64,000 nt of DNA from Legionella_A sp963772805 (GCA_963772805.1 CAVYYU010000008.1:434001-498000); one strand, 5' to 3'. Positions 51,508 through 60,913 are shown, counted from the stretch's first letter. Numbers and translations are program-made. The notes: generated from the sequence alone by a model not told the origin.

Positions 51508-52899
51508 CTATTTTTCTGATAGTTGTTTTATTTCTTCCATCTTGGCCTTGATTCTTTCTTGTAGTAAAGGGTCTTTTTTGGCTAATTTCTTGGCGAGTTT
51601 TAGTTGGCTCATAGCGCCGCGTTTTAATCCCTGAAGTAGCTCGCATTGTGCCTGGGTGAAATAGGCAAAATCTTTGCGATGATTAGAGGCATAGGCAAGG
51701 GCTAGCTGCTGACAGATGGGCAGGTCTTGTTTGAATTGCCTGCTGCCTTTGAGTAAAACGCTGGCTGCTTGTTCGCCTTTGCCTGCGGCCATTAAACTCT
51801 GGGCATAAGAGACAATGGCGGCATAATTGTCAGGGTAATTAGCCTGCAACTCACGTAATCTGTCGATGGCTGCGGCAAATTGATGACGGCCTGTTTCCGT
51901 TTTTGCCATTGCAATGGAAAAATACAAATTATCGTGATATTTACTCAGCAATGGAGCCAGTCGTTCTTCTGCTTTTTGATATTGATTATTGTTTAGGAGC
52001 GCGAGTATGTAGCCATACTGACAAGGAATATCGCTGTTTTTTTTACGGCACTGATTTTGGTAGTAATCCAGTAATTGTTTTTGATCGCTCACTACAGACG
52101 CTCGCACCAACTCTTTGAACAAATGGTAATCCAGATTATCAGGATAACTTTTTTTAATCAGATGTAGACTACGGTTTTCAGCCTCGGCAATTCGATCATC
52201 ATCAAGGGGGTGGGAGCGCAATATCGCGGGAATATTGGCTGTGTAGTAATATCTTGAACTTAATTGCATTTTTTTAAAAAAAGCGGCCATGCCACGTGGA
52301 TCAAGCCCCGATTTAATCAGCATATCAATACCGATGCGATCAGCTTCTTTCTCATTGGAGCGCGTAAAGTTGATGTTGTCTTGCGCAATCCCAGTGAGGG
52401 AGGCCATGAGGGCGCCAGTGCCGAGGGTGGGATTAATTACGCCCAGTGCTATCGATGCGAGCATTGAGGCTATCATCGGGATGCGTAATTGTTTTTCATG
52501 TTCAATCATTCGATAAAGATGATGCAGGCGAACGTGCGCCATTTCATGCGCCATTACAGCGGCCAGTTCACTTTCATTCGCTGTTGCAAGAATTAATTGC
52601 GAGTTGATACCTATGTAGCCGCCCGGGCCTGCGAATGCGTTGATTTCATTTGATTTAACAATGAAAAAATGCGGCAGCTGCAGTTGAGCATTACGGGCTA
52701 GCGTTTTTCCCAAGTGGTTGATGTATTGGTTGGCTAACGGGTTACGTAGCACGCTGTTAGACTGGTTAATCTGCTGAATAAATTCTTGCTCTAACTCTTC
52801 TAATTCGCGAGTGGAATAAGGAGAATAAGCCCATGCTTTCTGACTAAATACTAAGAGCAGGCTTAAAAATAGTATAAAGCTTCGATGTAATAGAGCCAT
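51508..52899 (-). CDS. bepA: periplasmic M48 metalloprotease with TPRs (BepA-like)
   Basis: A 463-aa exported zinc protease and chaperone acting on outer-membrane assembly. An N-terminal signal peptide (ILFLSLLLVFSQKAWA) is followed by the M48 domain with VMAHEMAHVRLHHL (HEMAH zinc motif, about 117-130) and the third ligand in NEKEADRIGIDML. A TPR region follows (about 280-460). The ATG at 52899 is preferred over a TTG at 52911. It resembles BepA/YfgC closely in layout, so it probably works with the BAM complex and LptD. Confidence 0.88.
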   Translation of the reverse strand: MALLHRSFILFLSLLLVFSQKAWAYSPYSTRELEELEQEFIQQINQSNSVLRNPLANQYINHLGKTLARNAQLQLPHFFIVKSNEINAFAGPGGYIGINSQLILATANESELAAVMAHEMAHVRLHHLYRMIEHEKQLRIPMIASMLASIALGVINPTLGTGALMASLTGIAQDNINFTRSNEKEADRIGIDMLIKSGLDPRGMAAFFKKMQLSSRYYYTANIPAILRSHPLDDDRIAEAENRSLHLIKKSYPDNLDYHLFKELVRASVVSDQKQLLDYYQNQCRKKNSDIPCQYGYILALLNNNQYQKAEERLAPLLSKYHDNLYFSIAMAKTETGRHQFAAAIDRLRELQANYPDNYAAIVSYAQSLMAAGKGEQAASVLLKGSRQFKQDLPICQQLALAYASNHRKDFAYFTQAQCELLQGLKRGAMSQLKLAKKLAKKDPLLQERIKAKMEEIKQLSEK

Positions 52900-52961
52900 T
52901 GGTCTACTCAAAAATTGAATAATTTGTTATCATACGTGCACATTTCAATGGTGACTGAATT

Positions 52962-54047
52962 ATGCACAAACAGTTTCTGCTCGCTGCTTTGCAACAAGCC
53001 TGGCTCGGACGAGGGGTTTGCGCGCCAAATCCTAGCGTGGGTGCGGTCGCGGTAAAAGACGGCAAAATTATAGCACAAGCCTGGCATCGCGGCGCTGGAA
53101 CTCCCCATGCAGAACAGTTGGTATTGGCACAACTCCCAAAAGACGTCTCTGGAATAACATTATACGTTACTTTGGAACCTTGCAACCATTGGGGAAAAAC
53201 AGCTCCCTGTGTTGATGCAATTATTGCGCGTGGCATACAGCATGTCGTCTATGCCTATTGCGATCCGAATCCAGTGGTTATCGCGAATAACACACCTGAT
53301 TTGTTAAAGGGCGCAGGGGTTGAGGTCAGTCATTATCCACTGCTTGAAGTCGATGCGTTCTATCAAAGTTATCGCCATTGGACATTGACCAGAAAACCTT
53401 GGGTCACCGTGAAGATTGCACAATCATTTGATGGAAAAATAGCGGGGGTGGGTGGTACGCGCGTCACGCTATCCAATTCATTGTGTGCTGCATTTACCCA
53501 TCAAAAACGACTGCATAGCGATGTGATTTTAACAACAGCGCGTACCATCAATCAGGATGATCCGCTGCTCAATGTACGTTTGCCTGATGTTGTGGCTTCA
53601 AAGCCCGTGGCTATTATAGATAGCCGCAGAACGCTCAATCTGCAGGCTCAAGTATTGACTATGGCAAGGCATTGTCATGTTTTTCATGATGAGCAATATC
53701 AATCGGGCGAAGCGCATCCGGCGTGTTCTTATCATGCGCTTCCTGCAATTGAAGGGCTATTGGATCTCGAAGGTGTTATTCGGCACCTTGGTGAGCTAGG
53801 TTATCATGATGTTTGGGTTGAAGCGGGCGCTAGCTTGTTTAGTGCACTGCATCGTGCCGGACTGGTTGATAAAACGTATATTTATCTGGCCCCTATGATG
53901 TTAGGTGAGACCGCTGTTTCTCTTTATCAGCACACCGATATTTTTAAGCAACCATACACTCTTAATTGGGAGCAAATGGACAATAATATGATAGCATCTC
54001 TCGACTGGCAGCGGCATACACAGGAGAATGCATGTTCACCGGTCTGA
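52962..54047 (+). CDS. ribD: riboflavin biosynthesis deaminase/reductase
   Basis: A 361-aa bifunctional enzyme catalysing the deamination and side-chain reduction steps of riboflavin synthesis. The N-terminal deaminase domain has HAEQLV and the zinc motif PCNHWGKTAPC (about 70-80). The C-terminal reductase domain (about 145-355) has VKIAQSFDGKIAG and VWVEAGASLFSAL. It is first in the rib operon, 50 bp from the divergent bepA. I saw no FMN riboswitch in that short gap. Confidence 0.95.
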   Translation: MHKQFLLAALQQAWLGRGVCAPNPSVGAVAVKDGKIIAQAWHRGAGTPHAEQLVLAQLPKDVSGITLYVTLEPCNHWGKTAPCVDAIIARGIQHVVYAYCDPNPVVIANNTPDLLKGAGVEVSHYPLLEVDAFYQSYRHWTLTRKPWVTVKIAQSFDGKIAGVGGTRVTLSNSLCAAFTHQKRLHSDVILTTARTINQDDPLLNVRLPDVVASKPVAIIDSRRTLNLQAQVLTMARHCHVFHDEQYQSGEAHPACSYHALPAIEGLLDLEGVIRHLGELGYHDVWVEAGASLFSALHRAGLVDKTYIYLAPMMLGETAVSLYQHTDIFKQPYTLNWEQMDNNMIASLDWQRHTQENACSPV

Positions 54048-54646
54048 TAGAACAACGCGGGGAAGTAATCGATAACATTGGCGGCGAGCATGCTAATCGT
54101 TTAGTGATTCGTACGCAATTTGATGGTTTACAAGCGGGTGAAAGTATCGCTGTCAATGGCGTTTGCTTGACTTTGTTGCCTGATTTTACCGGGCAGTTAG
54201 CTTTTGACGTCTCGCCTGAAACGCTTACTGTTACGACACTGGGAGAGCTGCGTGCTGGTGATGGTGTCAATTTGGAGCGTGCTATGTCCGCGACCACCCG
54301 TTTTGGCGGGCATTATGTCAGTGGACATGTTGATACTAAAGTACAACTTCAGACTGTAGCGCCGGTGGGTGATTATATTGAGATGACCGTTGGTCAATTC
54401 CTGCCATCACACCGTAATTTTCTGTTACCCAAAGGAAGTATAACGATTGATGGGGTTAGTCTGACTATCAATGCGGTGGAAGAACGTTGTATCAAATTAT
54501 TACTCGTGCCACATACCATTACAAAAACAACGCTGGGACAACGACGACCAGGTGATCTTCTGAATATAGAATTTGATTATTTGACACGTATCGTTGCACA
54601 TCAATTAAGTTCCATTGATATGTCCAAACTGGCGACAACCGCATGA
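54032..54646 (+). CDS. ribE: riboflavin synthase alpha chain
   Basis: A 204-aa enzyme of two tandem lumazine-binding barrels that dismutates 6,7-dimethyl-8-ribityllumazine to riboflavin. MFTGLIEQRG opens the first barrel and GGHYVSGHVD the second. The length is standard. Its start overlaps ribD by 16 bases, indicating coupling. It is also called ribC in some organisms. Confidence 0.95.
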   Translation: MFTGLIEQRGEVIDNIGGEHANRLVIRTQFDGLQAGESIAVNGVCLTLLPDFTGQLAFDVSPETLTVTTLGELRAGDGVNLERAMSATTRFGGHYVSGHVDTKVQLQTVAPVGDYIEMTVGQFLPSHRNFLLPKGSITIDGVSLTINAVEERCIKLLLVPHTITKTTLGQRRPGDLLNIEFDYLTRIVAHQLSSIDMSKLATTA

Positions 54647-54683
54647 CGCGTTCGCCCAAATTAACATGTATTGAGGTTGAATT

Positions 54684-55892
54684 ATGACAACTCTTTTTGC
54701 CACCATTGAACAGGCGCTCGTTGATCTTAAGAATGGCCGTATGGTGATCCTCGTGGACGACGAAGATCGTGAAAACGAGGGTGATCTCGTTATTGCTGCC
54801 GATCTGGTTACTGCTGATGCGATTAATTTTATGTCGCGATTTGGCCGAGGCCTGATTTGTTTACCGATGGAAGATGCATTAATTGATAAATTGCATCTGC
54901 CGATGATGGCAGTAACCAACCGCTCTCCTTATGGTACAGCGTTTACTATCTCTATTGAGGCTGCAAAAGGCGTCTCAACTGGGATATCAGCAGCTGACCG
55001 CGCCCATACCATTCAGGTAGCCATCGATCCCGCCAGCGGGCCTAATGATATTATTTCACCCGGACATATCTTCCCATTACGCGCACGTGCTGGTGGCGTA
55101 TTAAAGCGCACAGGGCAGACCGAGGGCAGTGTTGATTTAATGCGGATTGCCGGCATGACGCCAGCTGCCGTGATTTGTGAAATCCTCAATGACGATGGCA
55201 CGATGAGTCGTCGCGACCAGCTCGCATTATTTGCGCATGAGCATGATCTCCGGATGATCACGATTAAGGACTTAATTGAGTATCGTATTCGTCATGAGGA
55301 GCTGGTCGAGGTGACCGCTACCTCGGTTATTCCTCTGCAAAAACATGGTAACTTTAGCATGACGGTGTTTAGCAATCAGCTTGATGACTCAGAGCACTTT
55401 ACCTTGGTTAAGCCACCAGTACAGAAGAACAAGGTGCCATTAGTGCGCATCCACTCTGAATGCATTACTGGTGACGTATTTGGCTCATGCAAATGTGATT
55501 GCGGTTCGCAATTGCAGCAATCATTGGCATTGATCGCCGAAGAAGGCGGGGTGTTGATTTATTTGCGGCAAGAGGGCCGAGGTATTGGTCTTGGTAATAA
55601 ATTGAAAGCATATGCTTTGCAAGAGCAGGGTTATGATACGGTTGAAGCGAATGTGAAGTTGGGTTTGCCGATTGATAATCGCGATTATTCAGTCGCTTAT
55701 CAAATACTTAAATATTTGGGGATTGATGTCTTACGGTTACTCACGAACAACCCGACTAAAGTCGAGGCAATTTCTCGTTATGGTGTCACTATCAGTGAGC
55801 GTGTTGCATTGGAAATACAGCAGACAAACGAAAATCGCAATTATTTAAAGACCAAAAAGGAAAAGCTAGGTCATTTATTGGCCATAGAATAG
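54684..55892 (+). CDS. ribBA: 3,4-DHBP synthase / GTP cyclohydrolase II
   Basis: A 402-aa bifunctional enzyme making both riboflavin precursors. The N-terminal RibB domain carries VDDEDRENEGDLV (about 26-38) and a Ser/Thr-rich substrate segment. The C-terminal RibA domain from about 205 has the zinc Cys in SECITGDVFGSCKCDCGSQL (about 254-273) and RQEGRGIGLGNK. Both halves look active, because the GTP cyclohydrolase signature residues are intact. Confidence 0.94.
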   Translation: MTTLFATIEQALVDLKNGRMVILVDDEDRENEGDLVIAADLVTADAINFMSRFGRGLICLPMEDALIDKLHLPMMAVTNRSPYGTAFTISIEAAKGVSTGISAADRAHTIQVAIDPASGPNDIISPGHIFPLRARAGGVLKRTGQTEGSVDLMRIAGMTPAAVICEILNDDGTMSRRDQLALFAHEHDLRMITIKDLIEYRIRHEELVEVTATSVIPLQKHGNFSMTVFSNQLDDSEHFTLVKPPVQKNKVPLVRIHSECITGDVFGSCKCDCGSQLQQSLALIAEEGGVLIYLRQEGRGIGLGNKLKAYALQEQGYDTVEANVKLGLPIDNRDYSVAYQILKYLGIDVLRLLTNNPTKVEAISRYGVTISERVALEIQQTNENRNYLKTKKEKLGHLLAIE

Positions 55893-55901
55893 GAATTACT
55901 C

Positions 55902-56372
55902 ATGAAACACATTAAAGCAGTACCTGCCGATAATCAAAAGCCCTTTCCCATCGCAATTGTTGTTAGCCGATTTAATCGGGCAATTACGGAGGAGTTGCTG
56001 CAGGGCGCATTAAAACGTCTGAATGCTTGTGGTTTTGGTGATGAGCATGTCACGGTGGTTGAAGTGCCGGGAGCTGTTGAGATTCCCTTGGTCGCCAAAC
56101 GTTTGGCCAAGCAAAACCGCTATCACGCAATTATAGCACTGGGTGCGGTCATTCGAGGTGAAACCAGCCATTATGACTACGTTTGTCAACAAGTAAGCGA
56201 CGGTTGCCAACGCGTAGCACTGGAATTTGAAACCCCGGTTATATTCAAAGTATTAACTACCGAAAATGACGACCAAGCCTGGGATCGTTTGGGCGGAAGA
56301 CATGGACACAGTGGCGTCGATGCAGTGGATTGCGCATTGGCAATGCATTACATACTGAGTAGCCTGGATTAG
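55902..56372 (+). CDS. ribH: 6,7-dimethyl-8-ribityllumazine synthase
   Basis: A 156-aa lumazine synthase that condenses the pyrimidine product with 3,4-DHBP, probably as an icosahedral or pentameric assembly. Segments VVSRFNRAITEELLQGA, VPGAVEIPL, GAVIRGETSHYDYV and FKVLTTENDDQA match the family. It is the last gene of the rib cluster and ends 37 bp before repeat copy E. Confidence 0.95.
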   Translation: MKHIKAVPADNQKPFPIAIVVSRFNRAITEELLQGALKRLNACGFGDEHVTVVEVPGAVEIPLVAKRLAKQNRYHAIIALGAVIRGETSHYDYVCQQVSDGCQRVALEFETPVIFKVLTTENDDQAWDRLGGRHGHSGVDAVDCALAMHYILSSLD

Positions 56373-56409
56373 GTGTTGCAAATCGGTATAGCCTAATTCC
56401 ACAGGTTAT

Positions 56410-56510
56410 TGTAGGTTGGCGCTGAGCGGTAGCGAAGCCCAACAAGGGGGCTTCTTACCGTGCTGCGATTGTTGGGCTTCGCTACCGCTCAGCGCCAACC
56501 TACGGTACGA
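56410..56510 (+). repeat. palindromic intergenic repeat, copy E
   Basis: A hairpin of about 100 bp between ribH and fic, which converge. Its arms are the best matched of the five (TGTAGGTTGGCGCTGAGCGG, AGCGAAGCCCAAC and complement). Like copies C and D it ends in CGGTA-YGA. Confidence 0.9.
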
Positions 56511-56518
56511 ATAATACA

Positions 56519-57667
56519 TTAGGTATTAGCGGGAGGACACAACATAACCTGGTAGCGCGTGCTTCTCCCGCCGCCAGGCATTTTTTCGATGCAACCTTTA
56601 GCCAGTAAATCAGTCAGATGTCTGGTGGCCGTTGCTTTACTTACCTTTGTTACTTTTTGATATTGAGACGCACTGATTCCTTGTTCAAACCCTTTTTCGC
56701 CGCCGTTGAGCAGGCGATTTAATACTTTGGTTTGTTCGGCAGACAATTCAATGCCTTGATACCGTTGCCAGAATCGGCTTTTTTCTAGTGTCCGATCAAT
56801 TTTTTCAATCGCAGATTGTAGGCTATCTGCAAGCGTTTCCAGAAACCAGATTAACCATGCGGTAATATCCATGCTATTGCGCTGGCTTGCTTCTAAAACA
56901 TCATAGTAGTCTTTGCGTTTTGCGAGTATGGAGGCTGACATGGCATATAGCCGTATGCTTTGTTTGTCGTCTTGTGCCAAGGCTAAATCGGTTAATGCGC
57001 GTGCTATTCGTCCGTTGCCATCGTCAAAAGGATGTAATGTTACAAACCAGAAGTGGCAAATAGCGGCTCTTAGTATGGGATCAAGCGGGGTATCCAGTCG
57101 AGAGCGGTTAAACCAATGGATAAACTGGATTAGCTCGGCATCTAAACTGCTGCGTGGCGGAGCCTCAAAATGAACGGTGGGTTTATCAATGCGTCCTGAT
57201 ACAACCTGCATTGGCTCATCACCGCGTAATTGCCCTACTTGAATGCTGTATATAGAATTTTCAGCATCAGGAAATAACCATTGATGCCACTGCAGTAGTC
57301 GCGCTAGCGTCAGAGGGGCATCCAAATTGCTGATGGCATCCAGCATCATTTGCGTTAAGCCCTCGGAGCGCGCGGTAGTAGGGTAAGAGGTCTTTACCGT
57401 TAGTCCCATCCGCACGGCCAGAGAGGAGCGAACTGATTCAACATTTAATCGCTCCCCTTCAATGGCAGAAGACGTGATGATATTTTGTAATAAAGTATCC
57501 AGTGCTGTTTCAACTGTAAATTGATCAGAGATAGCGCCTGTTTTTCCCAGCAATACGCCTTGCTGCAAGCGTACCTGGCGCAGCAAGTGCTGAACGTGCG
57601 TTCCCTGCCATTTAAAATGAGGCCAGTTTTCTTGCTGCCATATCCATTTTAACGGTTCGTTATTCAT
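56519..57667 (-). CDS. Fic-domain AMPylator with N-terminal inhibitory motif and C-terminal HTH
   Basis: A 382-aa Fic protein, expected to transfer AMP (or another nucleotide monophosphate) to target hydroxyls. The active motif HPFDDGNGRIAR starts at His212. An N-terminal inhibitory helix SSAIEGE (residues 66-72, S...EG) marks class II. The start region resembles the DUF4172 domain found before Fic, and the C-terminal 80 residues have a winged helix (ISASQYQKVTKVSKATATRH). The ATG at 57667 is chosen over a frame reaching 57712 because the latter covers repeated operator-like sites. It could be housekeeping, self-regulating or toxin-like. Confidence 0.88.
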   Translation of the reverse strand: MNNEPLKWIWQQENWPHFKWQGTHVQHLLRQVRLQQGVLLGKTGAISDQFTVETALDTLLQNIITSSAIEGERLNVESVRSSLAVRMGLTVKTSYPTTARSEGLTQMMLDAISNLDAPLTLARLLQWHQWLFPDAENSIYSIQVGQLRGDEPMQVVSGRIDKPTVHFEAPPRSSLDAELIQFIHWFNRSRLDTPLDPILRAAICHFWFVTLHPFDDGNGRIARALTDLALAQDDKQSIRLYAMSASILAKRKDYYDVLEASQRNSMDITAWLIWFLETLADSLQSAIEKIDRTLEKSRFWQRYQGIELSAEQTKVLNRLLNGGEKGFEQGISASQYQKVTKVSKATATRHLTDLLAKGCIEKMPGGGRSTRYQVMLCPPANT

Positions 57668-57682
57668 TGTGTCCTCGGCGTG

Positions 57683-57779
57683 TGAGCCGAATAAAATCAT
57701 TAATCGGCTCATGTTATGAGTTAAATAATAGTTTTATTCGGCTCAATAATCAAGCCGAATCAGATTAATTATCGGCTCA
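57683..57779. promoter_or_regulatory. cluster of five TCGGCTCA-type sites upstream of fic
   Basis: Five copies of an octamer core: TGAGCCGA (57683-57690), TCGGCTCA at 57704-57711, TTCGGCTCA at 57737-57745, a partial AAGCCGAA at 57752-57759, and TCGGCTCA at 57772-57779. They lie in both orientations just before the fic start and 190 bp before pyrG. Repeated oriented sites next to a gene with a DNA-binding domain look like an autoregulatory operator, but no protein is assigned to it. Confidence 0.6.
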
Positions 57780-57969
57780 TGAGGTATTTCCTATTCTGCC
57801 TGTAATTTATGCTCTAATGCTGTAAATTACCCAGATTATGGTTTCGCCTGATCCGTGATACGAAATACAGTATCATTTTTGTTCTTTATTTGGTAAAATT
57901 ACCCGCCGTTTACATGCGTTTTCCTTCTACCTCTTGTTCGGCGGCTTGAGCATCACAACGGGATTTTCT

Positions 57970-59613
57970 ATGACAAATTATATTTTTATCACCGGCGGGG
58001 TGGTGTCTTCGTTAGGTAAAGGCATTACTGCTGCATCACTTGCGGCTATTCTTGAAGCACGCGGGCTTCGAGTAACGCTGATCAAACTAGACCCCTATAT
58101 TAACGTTGATCCGGGCACGATGAGTCCTTTTCAACATGGTGAGGTATTTGTGACTCAGGATGGAGCCGAAACGGATCTCGATCTAGGTCATTACGAGCGA
58201 TTTGTGCGCACCACCATGACTAAACTTAATAATTTTACCACAGGTAAAATTTATGAAAATGTCATTAAAAAAGAGCGTCGTGGTGATTATTTAGGTGGAA
58301 CCGTGCAGGTTATTCCGCATATTACCAATGAAATCAAGCGATGCATTAAGCAGGGCGCTGATAACTATGATGTAGCCATGGTTGAAATTGGCGGTACTGT
58401 CGGTGACATCGAGTCATTGCCATTTCTCGAAGCCATTCGTCAAATGCGTATGGAGCTCGGATCGCAGCGCTGCGTGTTTATACATTTAACGTTGGTGCCC
58501 TACATTGCTGCATCCGGTGAAACCAAGACAAAACCAACCCAGCATTCGGTTAAAGAATTGCGCTCGATTGGTATCCAGCCAGATGTTTTGATTTGTCGTT
58601 CTGAAAAGCCGTTGTCGAGCCATGATCGAGCTAAAATCGCCTTATTCACTAACGTGGAAAAGGAAGGAGTGATTCCCTTGCTGGATGCGAAAAGTATTTA
58701 TGAAATACCCATGATTTTACATGCCGAAGGGTTGGATGAGATTGTCGTTAAGAAACTGGGTCTGAGCTTGAAACCTGCTGACCTAAGTGAATGGCAATGG
58801 GTTGTGGATGCGCAGGCAAAGCAAACCATGACTGTTAAAGTGGCGATGGTTGGAAAATATACTGAACTGAGTGATGCGTATAAATCAATCAACGAAGCGT
58901 TGATTCATGCCGGAATTCACACCGAAACACGTGTTGAAATTGTATATATTGACGCTGAACTCATTGAAAAACATGGCGCGTCGTTATTAGACGGCGTGGA
59001 TGCAATTCTGATTCCTGGCGGTTTTGGTGAGCGTGGTGTTGAGGGTAAAATTAAATCTATCCGCTATGCACGCGAAAATAAAGTGCCATTCTTAGGTATA
59101 TGTTTAGGAATGCAGGCGGCGATTATTGAATTTGCTCGTGATGTTGTTGATTTGGCAAATGCTAATTCCACTGAGTTTGATAAACAAACCCCTTATCCAG
59201 TTATCGCATTAATCAGTGAATGGATGGCTGAGGATGGCAGCGTTAATACGCGTGATGAAGACAGCGATCTTGGCGGTACGATGCGTTTAGGTGCGCAAAT
59301 GTGCAAATTAGAGCCCAACTCGCTGGCGATACGGGTCTATGAAAAACCACAAATCGTTGAACGCCATCGACATCGTTATGAAGTAAATAATAAATTTGTT
59401 GATGCGTTGGTACAGCACGGTTTAATTATTTCAGGTCGTTCGGCCGATGATAACCTGGTGGAAATGATAGAGATTGCGGATCACCCCTGGTTTCTTGCAT
59501 GCCAGTTTCATCCTGAATTTACATCGACTCCGCGTGATAGCCATCCATTATTTAAACAATTTGTTCTTGCCGCGCGTGATTTTCACGCTACCCAACTTAA
59601 GGATAAAGCATGA
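57970..59613 (+). CDS. pyrG: CTP synthase
   Basis: A 547-aa enzyme converting UTP to CTP with ATP and glutamine. The synthase domain opens with MTNYIFITGGVVSSLGKG and includes DPYINVDPGTM. The C-terminal class I glutaminase has GLNDAYKS-like TELSDAYKS, PGGFGERGVEGK, the nucleophile Cys in FLGICLGMQ (about 381) and the His-Glu pair in CQFHPEF. The ATG at 57970 gives the conserved start; the longer frame from 57934 adds 12 residues. A promoter lies within the 300 bp upstream region. Confidence 0.97.
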   Translation: MTNYIFITGGVVSSLGKGITAASLAAILEARGLRVTLIKLDPYINVDPGTMSPFQHGEVFVTQDGAETDLDLGHYERFVRTTMTKLNNFTTGKIYENVIKKERRGDYLGGTVQVIPHITNEIKRCIKQGADNYDVAMVEIGGTVGDIESLPFLEAIRQMRMELGSQRCVFIHLTLVPYIAASGETKTKPTQHSVKELRSIGIQPDVLICRSEKPLSSHDRAKIALFTNVEKEGVIPLLDAKSIYEIPMILHAEGLDEIVVKKLGLSLKPADLSEWQWVVDAQAKQTMTVKVAMVGKYTELSDAYKSINEALIHAGIHTETRVEIVYIDAELIEKHGASLLDGVDAILIPGGFGERGVEGKIKSIRYARENKVPFLGICLGMQAAIIEFARDVVDLANANSTEFDKQTPYPVIALISEWMAEDGSVNTRDEDSDLGGTMRLGAQMCKLEPNSLAIRVYEKPQIVERHRHRYEVNNKFVDALVQHGLIISGRSADDNLVEMIEIADHPWFLACQFHPEFTSTPRDSHPLFKQFVLAARDFHATQLKDKA

Positions 59614-60437
59614 AATTATGTGGTTTTGAAGTAGGTGTTGATTCGCCTTTGTTCTTAATTGCGGGTCCTTGCGTGATTGAAAGCGAGGAAATGGCGATCG
59701 AGACGGCGGGTTACCTTAAAGAAATGTGCCAGCAGCTATCATTGCCATTTATTTATAAATCATCATTTGATAAGGCCAACCGCTCCTCGATGGGGAGTTA
59801 TCGTGGGCCTGGATTTGAAAAGGGGTTGATGATCCTTGAGAAAGTTAAATCCCAAATTGGTGTGCCCGTGCTGACAGACGTGCATGAAGATACACCGTTG
59901 CTTGAAGTCGCAAGTGTTGTCGATGTGCTGCAAACGCCTGCATTTTTATGTCGCCAAACCAACTTTATTCAACGGGTTGCGGCATTGAATAAGCCGGTTA
60001 ATATTAAAAAAGGGCAATTTTTAGCGCCTTGGGAAATGAAACACGTGGTTCAGAAAGCCAAAGCCTGTGGTAACGATGACATTATGGTGTGTGAACGTGG
60101 CGCCAGCTTCGGTTACAATAATTTGGTTTCTGACATGCGTTCATTGAAAATCATGCGCGAAACAGCTTGTCCTGTGGTTTACGATGCCACACACTCGGTG
60201 CAATTACCGGGGGGCAATAATGGTGTATCCGGTGGTCAGCGAGAATTCATCCCCGTGCTTGCCCGTGCGGCGGTTGCGGCGGGAATTGCCGGTATTTTCA
60301 TGGAAACGCATCCCGATCCAGACAAGGCTCTGAGCGATGGTCCTAACAGTTGGCCATTAGACCGTATGAAAGAGTTATTACTAAGCTTGATGGCGATTGA
60401 TGCGGTGTTTAAGAAGCAGGGTGAAATCACCTGTTGA
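59610..60437 (+). CDS. kdsA: 3-deoxy-8-phosphooctulonate synthase
   Basis: A 275-aa enzyme that condenses arabinose-5-phosphate with phosphoenolpyruvate to KDO-8-phosphate for lipopolysaccharide. FLIAGPCVIESEEMA, YKSSFDKANRSS, GIPVLTD-like GVPVLTDVHE and TNFIQRVAALNKPVNIKKGQ split over about 110-145 match the family. It overlaps pyrG by four bases. In many Gammaproteobacteria eno follows; here a terminator and an island follow instead. Confidence 0.96.
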   Translation: MKLCGFEVGVDSPLFLIAGPCVIESEEMAIETAGYLKEMCQQLSLPFIYKSSFDKANRSSMGSYRGPGFEKGLMILEKVKSQIGVPVLTDVHEDTPLLEVASVVDVLQTPAFLCRQTNFIQRVAALNKPVNIKKGQFLAPWEMKHVVQKAKACGNDDIMVCERGASFGYNNLVSDMRSLKIMRETACPVVYDATHSVQLPGGNNGVSGGQREFIPVLARAAVAAGIAGIFMETHPDPDKALSDGPNSWPLDRMKELLLSLMAIDAVFKKQGEITC

Positions 60438-60459
60438 TGTTTATATCAGTTCACAGCAA

Positions 60460-60492
60460 AGCAAGCGCAATCTAGACTGCGCTTGCTTTTTG
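60460..60492 (+). terminator. Rho-independent terminator of pyrG-kdsA
   Basis: A perfect 10-bp stem AGCAAGCGCA/TGCGCTTGCT with loop ATCTAGAC, followed by a T-rich run, 22 bases after the kdsA stop. Confidence 0.9.
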
Positions 60493-60735
60493 ATTATTTT
60501 CATAAATTCAAAGACAGTTGTTACACGCATTAATAAATGGTTGTGGCTCAGATTGTTTTGAGTGTTTAAACATCGGGTATCAGATAAACGTTATATTTAT
60601 CTCCGTAAACTTGAGTTTAGCTATTAGCGCATCAAACCATCAGATGGTACTGGCTATGTTTTTAATTGAGTTTTAAATTAGTATGGTCAAAATAACTAGA
60701 TCTTGGCTGAGGTGATTTTATTCATAAGGTAAACT

Positions 60736-60749
60736 TGGCGGAGAGACAG
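60736..60749 (-). other. possible attachment core: 3' end of a tRNA-Ser-like sequence
   Basis: TGGCGGAGAGACAG on the plus strand is, on the minus strand, CTGTCTCTCCGCCA, the typical acceptor-stem and CCA-adjacent end of tRNA-Ser. No tRNA body is present here. Such fragments mark one end of elements integrated in tRNA genes, and a tyrosine recombinase starts 165 bp away. The full tRNA would lie beyond the window. Confidence 0.45.
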
Positions 60750-60848
60750 TCCTCCAATTTCACGTTCGTACATACTCGCCAAAGTTCATTAAACCCTTTA
60801 TATACAACGATTTTAATCATATTTCGTTCGCACTCGTTCGTCAAAGTT

Positions 60849-60857
60849 TGCTATAAT
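60849..60857 (+). promoter_or_regulatory. extended -10 promoter for the integrase gene
   Basis: TG-C-TATAAT forms a good extended -10 hexamer 57 bases before the integrase start. No strong -35 is seen 17 bp upstream. Confidence 0.55.
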
Positions 60858-60913
60858 CCGCGTCAAAGAGTTAGCCTAAAAGTTAGCCTGAACTGTAGTG
60901 ATGAGGAATGAGT

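Larger units (their letters stand above)
60493..60913 (+). other. intergenic junction region before the integrase
   Basis: About 420 bp without a gene. It contains a tRNA-Ser 3'-end-like sequence (60736-60749), an imperfect inverted repeat AACTTGGCG/CGCCAAAGTT around it, a TATAAT promoter element, and a direct repeat GTTAGCCT (twice at about 60870-60889), possibly a binding site for the integrase or an excisionase. Confidence 0.5.

Noticed and set aside
52912..52961. FMN riboswitch before the rib operon
   Set aside because: Only 50 bp separate bepA and ribD and no RFN-type sequence is visible there.
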